64,000 nt of DNA from Laccaria trichodermophora (taxonomy: Eukaryota; Basidiomycota; Agaricomycetes; Agaricales; Hydnangiaceae): NCBI GenBank assembly GCA_018417955.1, contig JACTVC010000026.1, forward strand, positions 868,001 to 932,000. The letters run 5' to 3'. The position numbers and the translations under genes are program-made. This document shows, piece by piece, positions 10,602 through 21,754 of the stretch (position 1 is the first letter of the stretch; the number at the start of each line of letters is the position of its first letter). Below the pieces are notes generated by a model. It made no database searches, was not told the DNA's origin, and saw only the letters and a program-made list of their open reading frames with translations.

Positions 10602-11475
10602 CATGATATTGGTCACATGACCAATTATCAAAAATGGTCAAAAAGTGTGTAGTGTCCACTCAATGAAAAAGCAGACACTACAAACTTTTCCAATAAAAAA
10701 GCGCACACTACAAATTTTTGTAGTCTAAAAAGCGGACACTACAAACTTTTCTAATGACAAAAGTGGACAGGACAACCTTTTATAATGGCTCTCATGCTCT
10801 CTTTTGCATAATATGTGCCATGTATGGGATGGATGGGCTATTGGATAACCTTTTAGCCCTAACCCTAACTTTGTAGTCTAAGTCTGACTTTTGTAGTATT
10901 TTGTAGTGTATCAGTAAAATTTGTAGTCTAAGTTCGACTTTTGTAGTCTATCAGTAAACCTTGTAGTCTGAGTCTGACTTTTTTGTAGTCTATATCTGAC
11001 AATTCCTTTTCTAGGGCATGCACCTTCCTTTTTTGGTCATTTTTCCCATGATACAATAACTGTAGCCCTTTCTTTTTGCTTTCTAAATATACTGAAATCA
11101 TATTGTTTGGTTTTGTTTTCATGGAGAAAAATGCAAAAAAAAAAAAAAAAAAAAAAACACTTTTGGGATTCCTTTACCTCATATATCCACAAAGGGAGCA
11201 CTTCAGAACATAATTTGAACAGATTCAGGAAGCTACAGTGTAGGGCTACAACTTTCATTTTTTGACCATTTTTGGTAATTGGTCATGTGACCAATATCAT
11301 GTTATCCCCCCAATGGACCCTGACAAATACAAATCTTGCAAATTTGACTACTACCATCTCATATATTTTCCCTGTTTTATTGCTATTTTTCCTTTAGAAA
11401 AGCGCACATTTCCATATTTAGAAGTGCGCTTTTGGACCCTGAAAACAGTGAGCAGACTGTGGGAAACAGTGAGGA
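10602..11475. mobile_element. Single-arm copy of the repeat element that forms the 21.8-25.2 kb palindrome
   Basis: Begins and ends with inverted CATGATATTGGTCACATGAC / GTCATGTGACCAATATCATG (10602-10621 and 11280-11299). Subterminal units such as ACTACAAACTTTTC and AATGAAAAAGC(A/G)GACACTAC repeat in between, and sequence after 11300 (TTTGGACCCTGAAAACAGTG) also matches the palindrome arms. It holds a 23-base poly(A) near 11134. No transposase is visible, so it is probably non-autonomous. Confidence 0.65.
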
Positions 11476-11489
11476 GGCAATGATAAATG

Positions 11490-12215
11490 CAGTAGGGTAG
11501 GTATGAAATTGCCCAGGCAAGAATATGAAATTGCCCCAGGCAAGGAATGAAATGGATGTGAAATAGCCCAGCTAAGAATATGAAATATCCCTGACAAAAA
11601 AATGAAATGCCTAAAACATCACACCAGGAAAGCAATGAAATATAGCTCCAGGCAAGTAATGAAATATAGGATTAGGTAGAAATGAAATGGCTAAAACATC
11701 AAGGTAAGCAGGCAATGAAATATGAGGCCAGGAAGAAATAAAATCACCAAAACATCGCACTAGGAGAGCAATGAAATATAGCACCAGGAAATCAATAAAA
11801 TATAGGGCTGGGTAGAAATGAAATGACTAAAACATCACACCAGGAAAGCAATGAAATATGGCACCAAGCAAGCAATGAAATACAGGGCTGGGTAGGAATG
11901 AAATAGCTAAAACATTGCACTAGTAAGCAATGAAATATGGCACCAAGCAAGCAATGAAATATAGGGCTGGGTAGGAATGAAATAGCTAAAACATCACACT
12001 AGGAGGCAATGAAATACAGCACCAGGCAAGCAATGAAATATAGGGCTGGGTAGGAATGAAATAGCAAATCAAATGGAAATGAAATCAAGGTTGGAATGAT
12101 TGACAGGGAGCTGGGATAAATGACATAGGCTAGGAAAATGAAATTGAAATGACTTCATAAGTTTGCCTAGGCATTTCATATCATAAAAAACCTTGGCTGC
12201 AAATAAATGACTGTG
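11490..12215. repeat. AATGAAAT minisatellite (about 80 bp)
   Basis: Eight or nine units combine GCAATGAAATATAGGGCTGG, GTAGGAATGAAATAGCTAAA and ACATCACACYAGGA. Copies decay at both ends. No coding signal. Confidence 0.8.
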
Positions 12216-12735
12216 CTGACAGTTGCCTATTTTATATGATTTAAATGGTAGTCACTAATGGAAATACTTGGATGCACCTTCAGATCATTCAGCATATGCT
12301 GCTCCACATCATATACAGGCCTCGCCTTTGGCTTCCCAGTGACCTCTCCTTCAACCACCATTTCCTTCACCTTCACCATCGATTTACGAATAGGCCTCAG
12401 CTTTCCAGTAGATTTCTTTCCTTGTGGAGTCATGGTATCCTTCAAATCATTATCAGTTGGAGTGGCGTTGTCAATGTCCATAGCAGGCAAGAAATCAAAC
12501 AAGAAGGGAGTGATGACAGTGATTTTTCCCTTGAAGCATTTCAATGCCTTCTCAATCCCTGAAAGAGTAGGCACAGAAATCCAATCCACTTTGCTAAGTG
12601 TTGAAATCCAAGCAGGCTGGAGGTCTTCGGACCAATACAGCTTGTCCTTTGTGGCCAACATAACAATCTGAAGCACAGGATTCTGCAATCGAATTATTTT
12701 GCGAATATGCGAGGATTCATGGCACTCACCAGTTT

Positions 12736-13054
12736 TGTGATATAGGATTGGAAGGGAATGCCCAGAGGCCATAGTCAAACAGTGGTATATAGCTAGATTT
12801 GGATATCTTACATAATATATTGATCTTTTGTCTTGAACCACCATCTTGTCAGCAGTCTTGCCATCCTCTTGCACTACATGTAGTGCTTTGTATATCTGTA
12901 CTTCCTACAGTATGCATAATCATGTTGGGCCAGCTGAGTATCTTGTAACTGCTCATTGCTCACTTATGGGTGTTGATCTCAGATCCACCCATTCTTGCCT
13001 CCTCCTTCCCTCTTGGCTTCAGCTATGCCAGAAGTTCAGAGTGAACACTTCACA
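12736..13054 (+). repeat. 5' LTR of the 12.7-kb element
   Basis: TGTGATATAGG...CTTCACA, 319 bp. A few substitutions separate it from the 3' copy (for example GATCTCAG here against GATCCCAG at about 16485), so the insertion is not brand new. Confidence 0.93.
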
Positions 13055-13055
13055 A

Positions 13056-13100
13056 TGGTGGGGGCACTGCAGACTTCACCAAAGCATGGTTGAAGTCTGC
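13056..13100 (+). promoter_or_regulatory. Primer binding site plus post-PBS hairpin
   Basis: TGGTGGGGGCACTGC begins two bases after the LTR. It is followed by a perfect 10-bp stem, GCAGACTTCA (13069-13078) with TGAAGTCTGC (13091-13100), and a 12-nt loop. The giant element at 39371-50097 has the same arrangement with a compensating base-pair change. The primer tRNA cannot be named with confidence. Confidence 0.75.
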
Positions 13101-14474
13101 ATTTCTTGGTAGAGGGAGAGCTGGAGAGTTGTGGGAATGCACCAGCTCATCACAGGAGGAACCTTAGCATGGATGGTAGCTGCTGCTTGCGCACTTCGCA
13201 GCAGGCTTACTACTTCATGTGAAAGGGCTCATCCATCCTTCAGTTGGATGAACCATTGTCTTTAGCTTGTGCTTGCACAGCTGGTTGAGGTTTGTTCAAT
13301 TGGGGTGCTGCACTGACTCTGAGCAGCTGGGCTTTGGGATTTCGTGACTACGTGGCCTGAAGTCTACTGTGAGGAGAGTTCCTACTCACCTATGTCTGGA
13401 TTCCGCGACCGCCGACTATGCGACCATTGACTTGGTGAGGAGGTTGCCCACAACCAGTGTTGCCTGCTGCTTTGCACTGCTTCACTGTCTCTCAGACTCC
13501 ATCTGTTCCTCAACCATCTCCCTTGTCTTTTAGCATCTAGGCCTCTCAAGAACAGCCAGATGTTCATTGACATCCCTCCAGTTCAGTCTACTGCTCTGGA
13601 AATTATGTGCTATGCCCTACTATGCTTCTCTCCCAATCTTTGCTCTTTTCTTGCTTGAGGAATGAGTATTCTCATCCCCCTTACTTCTCTATGAACTCCC
13701 TGGAATGGCTCTTCTTAATTTCTGAATGGTTAGAAGGGTTTGGAGTGGTTTTGTGTGGGATGGGGTTGATGGGACATCAACATGGGACTTATTCACCTCA
13801 TATCTCGCCAACTGACGTTCCGATTGCTCTCGTCTTTTTTGCGCTGGGAACCCCTCGTTCACACCTTTCTTTGGACCCCATGAACTCGCCAAACGGTCAC
13901 GTATTGGCTGCGTTTCGCCTAGTTCAACCTGGCATGGCCAAAATGAACATATCTCGTCCATTCTCGGCGAGATCCTCGTCGTTCCTTTTGTTCTTTGGCT
14001 CGTTTTAAAGCCACGGTCAATGCGCTTCTGCGAAGCTTTTATACACGTTAAACGGACGAGCGGTCCTTGTGTTACAGTGCCATCTCTTCAACAACCATTT
14101 CCCCATTCCTATTGTCATAACCTGCTCGCATCGGACGCTCTGTAGCCCGTTTGAAACGTCTGAATCGTACCTTTCCGACGCACCTATTCACGTCAATAAC
14201 GGACAACAGCCTGGTCTGCAGTATGCATTTACTCCAGAACTGCAGTTTCTGGGTATTACCTCTCTATGTCGACAACCACGGCTTGTCACGATACGCGAAT
14301 TATACCGTTGGAAAGACGTCGTTCGTAGCTTTCGAACGGGTATTTGATCTCCAGGAACGGGCCAGAAATCACTATGCTATGCCCAAACACATTTTTGGCT
14401 ACCTCAGGATCTCCCCTCTATTTGGGGTGATAAGACTTGATTGGAGGACTCTTATGGGCAGGGGAGACACCTCA

Positions 14475-14880
14475 TCTGGTTGAGAGTTGCTGCTTGCCCA
14501 TTACGCGGCAGACTCTTCTTCAGTCATGGTAACCTTCTGGCTCCCTCAGAAGGCTGATTGCTGCTCGCGCATTGTGCGGTGGATTAGTGTTGAGGAGTTG
14601 CAGCTTGTGCATTATGTGGCGGACTCTTCTTCAATCATAGTAATCTTCTGAGTCCCTCAGAAGTACTGATTGCTGCTCGCGTGTTTCGTGGTGGATCAGT
14701 CTTGAGGAGTTGCTGCTTGCGCATTACGCAGCAGACTCTTCTTCAATCATGGTAACCTTCTGGCTCCTGATTGCAGCTCACATGTTTTGTGGTGGATCAG
14801 TGTTGAGGAGTTGCTGCTCACGCATTATGCAGTGGACTCTTCTTCAATCAGGGTAACCTTACAGATTGCTGCTTGTGTGT
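14475..14880 (+). repeat. About 120-bp tandem repeat inside the LTR element
   Basis: Three to four units contain GTTGCTGCTTGCGCATTACG, GACTCTTCTTCAATCATGGT and GATTGCTGCTCGCG. A related half unit lies near 13170-13220. No ORF. Confidence 0.75.
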
Positions 14881-15214
14881 TGCATGGCCTCTGTCCACTC
14901 TGGGGGGCAAGATTTATGACAACATTTTTTTTTTTTTTCTCTCCCCCTTTCCTTCAACCTCTTATTATTCCTACCCAACTGGTACCACCTCTACCTACTC
15001 TGACACCAACTTAGGATCACAGCTTGTAATTTTCCACTGCACGATCTCTTTGCCTCTATCCTCCCTGGCTTGATTCTTGAGATTCACACACTGGAAAAGT
15101 GGGGGGCTGTATGGGAGTATAGGTGGAATATGGGAGGAGGCACAAGCCTCTATCCCATTACACACTCCCCACATCCAGATCACACACCACAATGGAAGTG
15201 AGCTACATCATCTT

Positions 15215-15789
15215 TAGTGTTTGAAAGTCCGGTCTGGTCTGGTCTTTTGACGCCCAGGGGCTTTAACCATAACCGTAACCGGTCTACCCTTTTCCCAGAA
15301 GTCAAAAAGACTGGACTGGACCGCAAAAGACCACGGTCTGCGGTCTTTTTGTGGTCTTTAGACCGGTTTCGGTCTGCACCAGTTTTAACCAGTCTATGAC
15401 CGGTCTTTAGGCTAATATTTTAAAATTATGAATCGGTAAATTTATTAACATGTCTACTGGCTTTAAAACGAGCCCAAGAATGTTAAATTCGGTTAGGAAT
15501 TGGTCTTTCTATAAAATAAATCTGGTACATCTACTATTTCCAAAAATATTTTACAATTTAATTCATATCTCTCTCGATTTTTTACCAAATTGTATGTTCT
15601 TGGGTGCGTTTTAAAGGGTATTTAAGGGGCTACAAAAGACCGGTCCAAACCGGTTCACGTTAACCGGTTTTTTTGCAGTCTTAACATCTCAAAAATAAAA
15701 GACTGTAACCGCAGGTCCGGTCTTTTGCGGTCTTGGTCTGGTCTGGTTACGGTTTTTTTCCAGTCACGAGACCGGACTTCTAAACACTA
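15215..15789. mobile_element. hAT-like MITE, 575 bp, TSD ATCATCTT
   Basis: The left end TAGTGTTTGAAAGTCCGGTC and right end GACCGGACTTCTAAACACTA are imperfect inverted repeats. The 8-bp ATCATCTT flanks both sides (15207-15214 and 15790-15797). Subterminal GGTCT/ACCGG motifs are dense (CCGGTCTAC, GACCGGTTTCGG). No transposase. Eight-base duplications and TA.TG ends fit hAT elements. It is nested in the LTR element. Confidence 0.88.
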
Positions 15790-16233
15790 ATCATCTTGAT
15801 GGGTAGAGGGAGTTGAGTTGGGATCAACAATCTGAGTGGAGAGGTGCAAGCCTCTATCACACTATACATGGCTTATACCCAGACCACAGGTATGATGGAA
15901 GCGTGCTACACCATCTTGATGGGAAAAGGCAATGGAGTTGGGATGGATGACCTGGAAGCCATCCACTTGCATGGTTTCCCAGTACTCATGGTTATACATC
16001 ACTGAAGAGAGAATGGGAGGATCATATGGGTATTTCTGGGTTAAGCTGGGAGCTTACAGTGACCAGCTTTCCAGATAGGAAATTATTTGGGGCCAAATTT
16101 TTTCTTTCTTTTATTCATCTTCTTTGCTTTGCTACCTTTTGGTCTCATTTTATCCTGATATTCACTCTGGGGGGCAAGAGGATTTCTATTCTATTATTCT
16201 TCCCCACCATTGTTTTCCTTACATGCCCTCTGG

Positions 16234-16247
16234 ACATTGGGGGGCTT
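16234..16247 (+). promoter_or_regulatory. Polypurine tract of the 12.7-kb element
   Basis: ACATTGGGGGGCTT lies directly before the 3' LTR. The giant element has GGGGGGGCTT in the same place. Confidence 0.75.
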
Positions 16248-16566
16248 TGTGATATAGGATTGGAAGGGAATGCCCAGAGGCCATAGTCAAACAGTGGTAT
16301 ATAGCTAGATTTGGATATCTTACATAATATATTGATCTTTTGTCTTGAACCACCATCTTGTCAGCAGTCTTGCCATCCTCTTGCACTACATGTGGTGCTT
16401 TGTATATCTGTACTTCCTACAGTATGCATAATCATGTTGGGCCAGCTGAGTATCTTGTAACTGCTCATTGCTCACTTATGGGTGTTGATCCCAGATTCAT
16501 CCATTCTTGCCTCCTCCTTCCCTCTTGGCTTCAGCTATGGGAGAAGTTCAGAGTGAATGCTTCACA
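16248..16566 (+). repeat. 3' LTR of the 12.7-kb element
   Basis: 319 bp, TGTGATATAGG...TGCTTCACA, followed by AGTTT, the second copy of the target duplication. Confidence 0.93.
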
Positions 16567-17099
16567 AGTTTGGCCGGCATTTCCTGCATCTTTTCCCAAA
16601 TTTCCATGGCCCCAACTGTGTGTGGAAGTGAACGAACAAGTGAATCGAACTCGTTGATGGCAGACTGGAATTCCTTGAGCAATGAAGTGGACATGGTGGT
16701 TAGAAAGCAAGATAACAATCAATTAGCACACATCGCCCATGGCATCATTTGGACATCAAAAATTTGGATTTATCGGATGACTGTGGACAGTCATAATCTT
16801 AGTGGGGAGGAGATGATAAGCATGCGCTTGTTCTATGCACGTGGATTCCGCATTCTGCATATTTTCATGCCCATGCAAATATTGCACACACACGTCTCCC
16901 ACAGGTCTATTCATTTTCACAACCTTCGGACGCCTTCCACACCATTCACACATTGTCAACGCACTTACGTCATCAGGCTCCAAATGTTCTGCACACACTT
17001 CCACTGTAGCAGGTGTTCCGTGAGTGATAAGTTCAGATATGAAGACTCACCAACTCTGCGTATCCCAGCGGTCTCTTATCGTCAAGATCAGATAACGAT

Positions 17100-18410
17100 G
17101 GCAAAGGTGTAATGATCCTCTCCTGTAAGGGAGACGGTTTACGACCGTACTCAAGCGAGGATTGATGTTACGATGGAAATCCGACGCTACAATCCTAGCA
17201 ACTCTCCGGGAAATCCACGGAAAGCCGAGTATTGGATGTAAGGATTGGGGGACGAGGTTGCAATCTGTCGAGCTAACACTTCTTCTTTCACAGAAGATCG
17301 TTAGTGATCAACTCAGAACAACACTACTTACCTCAGATGTTGAAAGTACGGTAGCACGCCTCTTTCAGGAGCTGATAGCAGTGGTAGTGAGAGTAAAGAA
17401 TAGGATGATCATATAATTGTACATGCATGTGGTTTACTCGAGTGGCACGTGACTACGTAACTATGTGACTGAGAGGAAAGCACTCGCGTTCTGTTAGCGG
17501 AAAGTAAGTAGATGAATATATACCAAAGATGAGGGAGTTGAATCCCTTGTCACATCCACCATCTCCAAAGATTCCACCATGTGTTCATGCATCACATGCA
17601 AATGCACTTCTGAATATTTGGTCCTGTCTACACATGGACTACGACACATTTGTAAAACCTTCGTGCATCTGCTCACATGTGTCCCCTCATGTTCCGAATG
17701 TCCTAGGCACACTATGACACTCCTCAAATCCTTTCCTGCACACTCTGATAATTATCTGTCGACTTTCTGCTCATGTTCCCATATCCATTTGAAGCCCTGC
17801 AAGAGCTGATCCAGACAAGTTCACCTGTCCCTTGACCTGCTTTGTATGATGTCATTGCATGTTCATGCCTTTCAATTATTTCTCCACATTTCACATTCAT
17901 TTATCTTTCTTTTGCTTTATGACCTTTTCTTTTGTTCTTTTATTCCTTTAGTACTTTTTGAATTTCAAACTATTTGCTTTGAAGTATTTTGATTTATTTG
18001 TAGTTTTTTTGGTATAAAAATTCTGTACTTTGAAGGAAAAATACAAGTTCTACTTCACCCCACAATTTGCATCTCATCTTCAGCTGACAATCAGTTCAGC
18101 ACTTCGTCGTAACCTTCACTATCGTCTTGCATGCCATGTGCACTCATATTATTCACATCACCACTTATCCGAAACTTATCACCTTCACAAACATCCCCAA
18201 CCACTCTCTCACTTCACTCTCTCCTTCAGACACATTCTCCTTTATTAGGGGTTGTGTCTACTCTACTTCACTCACTTTGAGAAGAACGAAGAACCTCAGT
18301 CTCACACTTTCAGAGCCACTCAGAGCAATGCTAACCTATCCTGAAGCTTTTGTTTTTGTTTTGTTTTGTGTTTCGCATCACGCTGACACATCCACCGCGT
18401 TGCAGGTGCA
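17100..18410. other. Sparse region with a possible minus-strand Cys-rich exon
   Basis: A minus-strand open stretch at 17727-17494 encodes a Cys/His-rich peptide (VIVCLGHSEHEGTHVSRCTK, VLQMCRSPC, HVMHEHMVE). It could be a 5' exon of the split gene ending at 12227 or a separate fragment. From about 17860 to 18420 the DNA is T-rich without a supportable gene. Confidence 0.35.
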
Positions 18411-18414
18411 TGAT

Positions 18415-18550
18415 CAGTTATTTTCCACCCAGCCTCGGCACCAGCCAAAGTACCTCAACAATTCAATATTAAATTGGCTCTATTATCTGATGTGCAGTGT
18501 GGGCACTTTTACTGATTTAATTCACTTGTTGGCTTGGTTGTTTTCCATTG
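18415..18550. repeat. Isolated unit of the 19.5-kb tandem repeat
   Basis: TTATTTTCCACCCAGCCTCG, CCAGCCAAAGTACCTCAACA and TTTACTGATTTAATTCACTT match the array at 19480-19990, about 1 kb away. The sequence between (18560-19480) is a charged low-complexity stretch and AT-rich DNA with no supportable gene. Confidence 0.7.
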
Positions 18551-19479
18551 TGGAAGAACGAAAGTTCAACAGCAAGAGACAGAAACTGGTCGTCTACCAA
18601 AATAAAGAGGGAAGAGAAAGGAACGAGAGAAAAAGGGACAAAGGAATGGCGAAAGAGGCACTCAGCGTCTAAGCGTGTGAGTACACGTTTATGTGCGCAT
18701 GTTGTTTAGACTTCCTGTAAACGGTGGCGTGAGAGTGTATGGCGAGTAATAGAGAATCTTGAAGTCTTTCGAGGTCATCGTTCTTGAGAGTACTTGAAAA
18801 TCTTAAAATCTTGGGGAGGGAAAATACTTGGAGGGAAAAAGATAAAGCTCCATTCGCAAGGTGGGAGGACACCTTAAGTACAAAAATAATAATCACGAGG
18901 CATCTGCACATACTCACGTGCTGCCTGTCCAAAAAAAAGTTCTAAAGAAAAGAAGATGTTGAAAGGGTAAAAGTAAAAATAGTTTTTGACGCTTCCTGTC
19001 AAGTTCCTCCACCGAACCGTTGGACTGGGAATAACTTGGGGAGCTAATCGACGCTGAGAGAGGCCTATTTGCATACGCGACCGCCCCCTCAGTGCGGGCT
19101 TCACAGCCATTGATGCTTCAACCCTACCATCCAATCCTAAGGCTCGGTTTTGGTCCCCAAAATGATTTGTCATAAGTAACAAATAACAATGAATAAGGAG
19201 AAAAATTAAAATCAAGCGTATGAAGACGAAGGTTTGAAGACCAATCCTATGAAGATTGCTAATTGAAAGGTAAACAGGGATGATGCCATCAAATCCAGCA
19301 AGTCGTCCTTCAACGTGTTTGAGCGCACTGCAGTTGTAATCGATTTCAAGTATCTGAACCTTGACTTCGAATCCTAAAAAGTAAAAGACTCTAAAAAAAA
19401 TAAAAAGAAACTGTAAAAACTAGCGCATGTAAAGAATAAGGAAATAAAGGAAGTGCCGTGAGTAGAACTCTCTGCACTT

Positions 19480-19990
19480 CCACACCATCCAGCCAAAGTA
19501 CTTCAAAAATTTAATACTAAACAGGTTCTATTATCCAAGACACAGCCCAGGCATTGTTACAGATTTAATTCACTTGTCTGCTCGGTTATTTTTCACCTGG
19601 CCTCAGCACTAGCTAAAGTACTTCAACAATTTAACATTAAATTGGTTCTATTATCTGAGACGCAGCCCAGGCACTTTTACCAATTTGATTCACTTTTCTG
19701 CTCAGTTATTTTCCACCTGGCCTCAGCACCAGCCAAAGTACTTCAACAATTTAAAATGAAATTGGCTCTGTTATCCAACGTGCAGCCTGGGCATTTAATT
19801 CACCTGTTTGCTCAGTGATCATTTACTCGAACACAGCAACAGCTGGATGACTTCAACAAATTAATTTAATCACCTGCACCACCCAATGTGCAGCCTGGGT
19901 GTCTTTACTGATTTAATTCACTTGTCTGCTTGGTTATTTTACATCTGGACATGGCACCAGCTAAAGTACTTCAACAATTTAATATTTAAT
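19480..19990. repeat. About 120-bp tandem repeat, 4-5 units
   Basis: Units contain CAGCYAAAGTACTTCAACAA, TTTAATTCACTTGTCTGCT and TTATTTTHCACCTGGCCTCA. Later units are shorter and more diverged. Confidence 0.8.
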
Positions 19991-20039
19991 CATCTGGGTG
20001 AGTCACTTTTCCTGTAAACATACCACATGTTTACATTTC

Positions 20040-20590
20040 AACTGGGCATGGAAGCCTAGGTCTGGCTCAAACAACCCTGCTCAGCTGCATAAAATGAAAG
20101 CTGAGCAGAAAACATATACTAGTCCATATTGAAAAGGCTGGGCTGGCTCAAACATCGGCTGATCCCATGTTTATAAATTGTCAGTTTCCGTGGCTGACTC
20201 AGTAGCAGTATCCATTTGCTGGACTGATCAGCTGAGCCATGACTACAATAATGTGGATCCCACCAGCTGACTCTGCTAATCAGAATTTAAGACCCTTGGC
20301 TGATCACCAACCCAGGAACATTCAAATCTGTCAACTGATCCTGCATAGCTATCTTCCATCAGCTGATATACAAATAGTTGTCCTTTGCTCTCCAGGTGTA
20401 ATTCCTGCTGATCCGGCTGTGCTAAATCTACGTTGCTGGCTGACCCTTCATTACCTTATTCATGGGACTGCATCAGCCAATTCATCAACACCAGGTTATT
20501 GTCTCTTATCAGCCCATCAGCAGGCACCATCAACTATGGCCTGTTTGTATGTTCAGGGCTCTCAGTGTTGGTGAGTGATTCCTAACTGCC
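20040..20590. repeat. GCTGAT/CTGGCTCA-rich low-complexity region
   Basis: Frequent (A/G)GCTGATC, GCTGACTC and GGCTGGCTCAAACA motifs. The 111-codon frame from 20239 is probably a by-product, since no homology or splice structure supports it. Confidence 0.4.
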
Positions 20591-20596
20591 CTGGTT

Positions 20597-21110
20597 CCCT
20601 AGCAGGTATCTTGCATAGCTTTTGCATGCCTGTCATTGAGTGCACATGATCTATTAAATTTATCAAAATTAGCTGTAATTCAGTCATTTCTGGATTGTTT
20701 TGGATGTTCTTGGGCTTGAAATTTTTTCAGAAAATCCCGAAAATGACATACTTCCTTAGTGGGCATCTTGCACAGCTTTTTCATGCCCATTGCTGAGTGC
20801 ATGTGATCTATTAAATTTATCGAAATTAGCTGTAATTCAGTCATTTCTGGGCTGTTTTAGATGTTCTTGGGCTTGAAAAGATTCGGAAAATCCAGAAAAT
20901 GATGTAGCCCTCTAGTGGGTGTTTTGCACAGCCTTTGCATTCCTGTAACTGACAGCATGTGATCAGTGATATTCATCGAAATTAGCTTAACTCAGTTGTT
21001 TCTCAACCATTTTGGACATTCTTGGGCTCATTTGATCAGAATTTTATTTGGAATATTGCAGAAATACTGTACTTCTCTAGCAGGCATTTTTCACTGCTTT
21101 GCATGCCCAT
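20597..21110. repeat. 157-bp tandem repeat, about 3.3 units
   Basis: Units start near 20597, 20754, 20910 and 21075 and share TTGCATAGCTTTTGCATGCC, ATTTATCRAAATTAGCTGTA and ATGTTCTTGGGCTTGAAA. Confidence 0.85.
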
Positions 21111-21304
21111 AACTGAGAGCACATCATCAATTCTCTGCCCGATGTTGCTTCACACATTCTTTTTTCCTTCAGATGACTTGATATCTTCTACACCCAATTT
21201 CCCTTATTTGACTTATATTTATCTATTCCCAATGATTCAGTCTGGTGGCATAAGAGTGCAATAAGAGTACATGCAATGCCTTGATAATTTTTGTATCATG
21301 TGAA

Positions 21305-21565
21305 TCTCAAGTTTTCATGTCTTCTCCCAAGTGTTCTCCCAAGTCCTTAAAGCTCCAATATTAGTAAGCATTGAGAACAAGCCAACATAGCCCATGCATA
21401 GAGAAGCTTGAGCAGCATCCAGTTGAATTTTAGTGCAAATATTGTCTATCTGCTTATTCATTGATTCAAGAATTTCAAGTTTTCATGTATTCTTTCAAGT
21501 CCTTCAAGCTCCAACATCTTGTAAGCATTAAGAAAAATGTTATACAGCCTATGCATGTGGAAGTC
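21305..21565. repeat. Two-copy direct repeat, about 165 bp apart
   Basis: Both copies carry CAAGTTTTCATGT, CAAGTCCTT(C/A)AAGCTCCAA, GTAAGCATT and GCAGCAT(C/T)CA. A few bases differ and the first copy has an internal CAAGTGTTCTCC duplication. Confidence 0.7.
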
Positions 21566-21754
21566 TAAGCAGCATTCATTTCAATTTACTGTGGATTACT
21601 GGTGATTACCATTTTGAGTGAAAAGACATGCCATCAATTTTTGTGGGAAAAAGACTAAATTCTGTGTTAGAACACTGAATGAAACCTCAATTCCTGGGGT
21701 AATAAACAAGTTTCTTTGTAAACTCAGAGAACTCGTAATAAGGAAATATGCACT

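Larger units (their letters stand above)
12736..16566 (+). mobile_element. Non-autonomous LTR retrotransposon, TSD AGTTT
   Basis: Two 319-bp LTRs (12736-13054 and 16248-16566) in direct orientation are flanked by AGTTT (12731-12735 and 16567-16571). A PBS-like TGGTGGGGGCAC follows the left LTR by one base, and a polypurine tract, TTGGGGGGCTT, abuts the right LTR. The 3.2-kb interior has no gag, protease, RT or integrase and no long ORF, so it would depend on a helper. It holds a 120-bp tandem repeat and a hAT-like MITE. Confidence 0.93.
12227..17090 (-). pseudogene. Cys-containing hypothetical gene split at an exon edge by an LTR element
   Basis: Right of the insertion, minus-strand exons encode a Cys/His-containing N-terminal part (ATVEVCAEHLEPDDVSA, MCEWCGRR; about 17030-16756) and an exon at about 16697-16567 (MSTSLLKEFQSAINEFDSLV, MEIWEKMQEMPAKL). 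The LTR element 12736-16566 follows. On its left the sequence resumes with GTGAGT, an intron to TTGCAG (about 12683), then an exon to 12227 (NPVLQIVMLATKDKLYWSED, ATPTDNDLKDTMTPQGKKST, basic C-terminus). Exon and intron reunite in frame when the element and one AGTTT copy are removed. Cys spacing suggests a zinc-binding N-terminus but I cannot assign a family. The 5' end is uncertain. Confidence 0.55.

Noticed and set aside
10857..10869. CCCTAACCCTAAC, and a similar CCCTAACCCTAATCCC near 35163, as interstitial telomere repeats
   Set aside because: Only two units each; too short to mean a telomere relic.
16507..17112. 201-codon plus-strand frame
   Set aside because: Its start lies in the LTR and it is antisense to better-supported minus-strand exons.
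18127..18672. 181-codon frame at 18.1-18.7 kb
   Set aside because: It runs through an isolated unit of the 19.5-kb tandem repeat and ends in low-complexity Lys/Arg/Glu sequence; no gene support.
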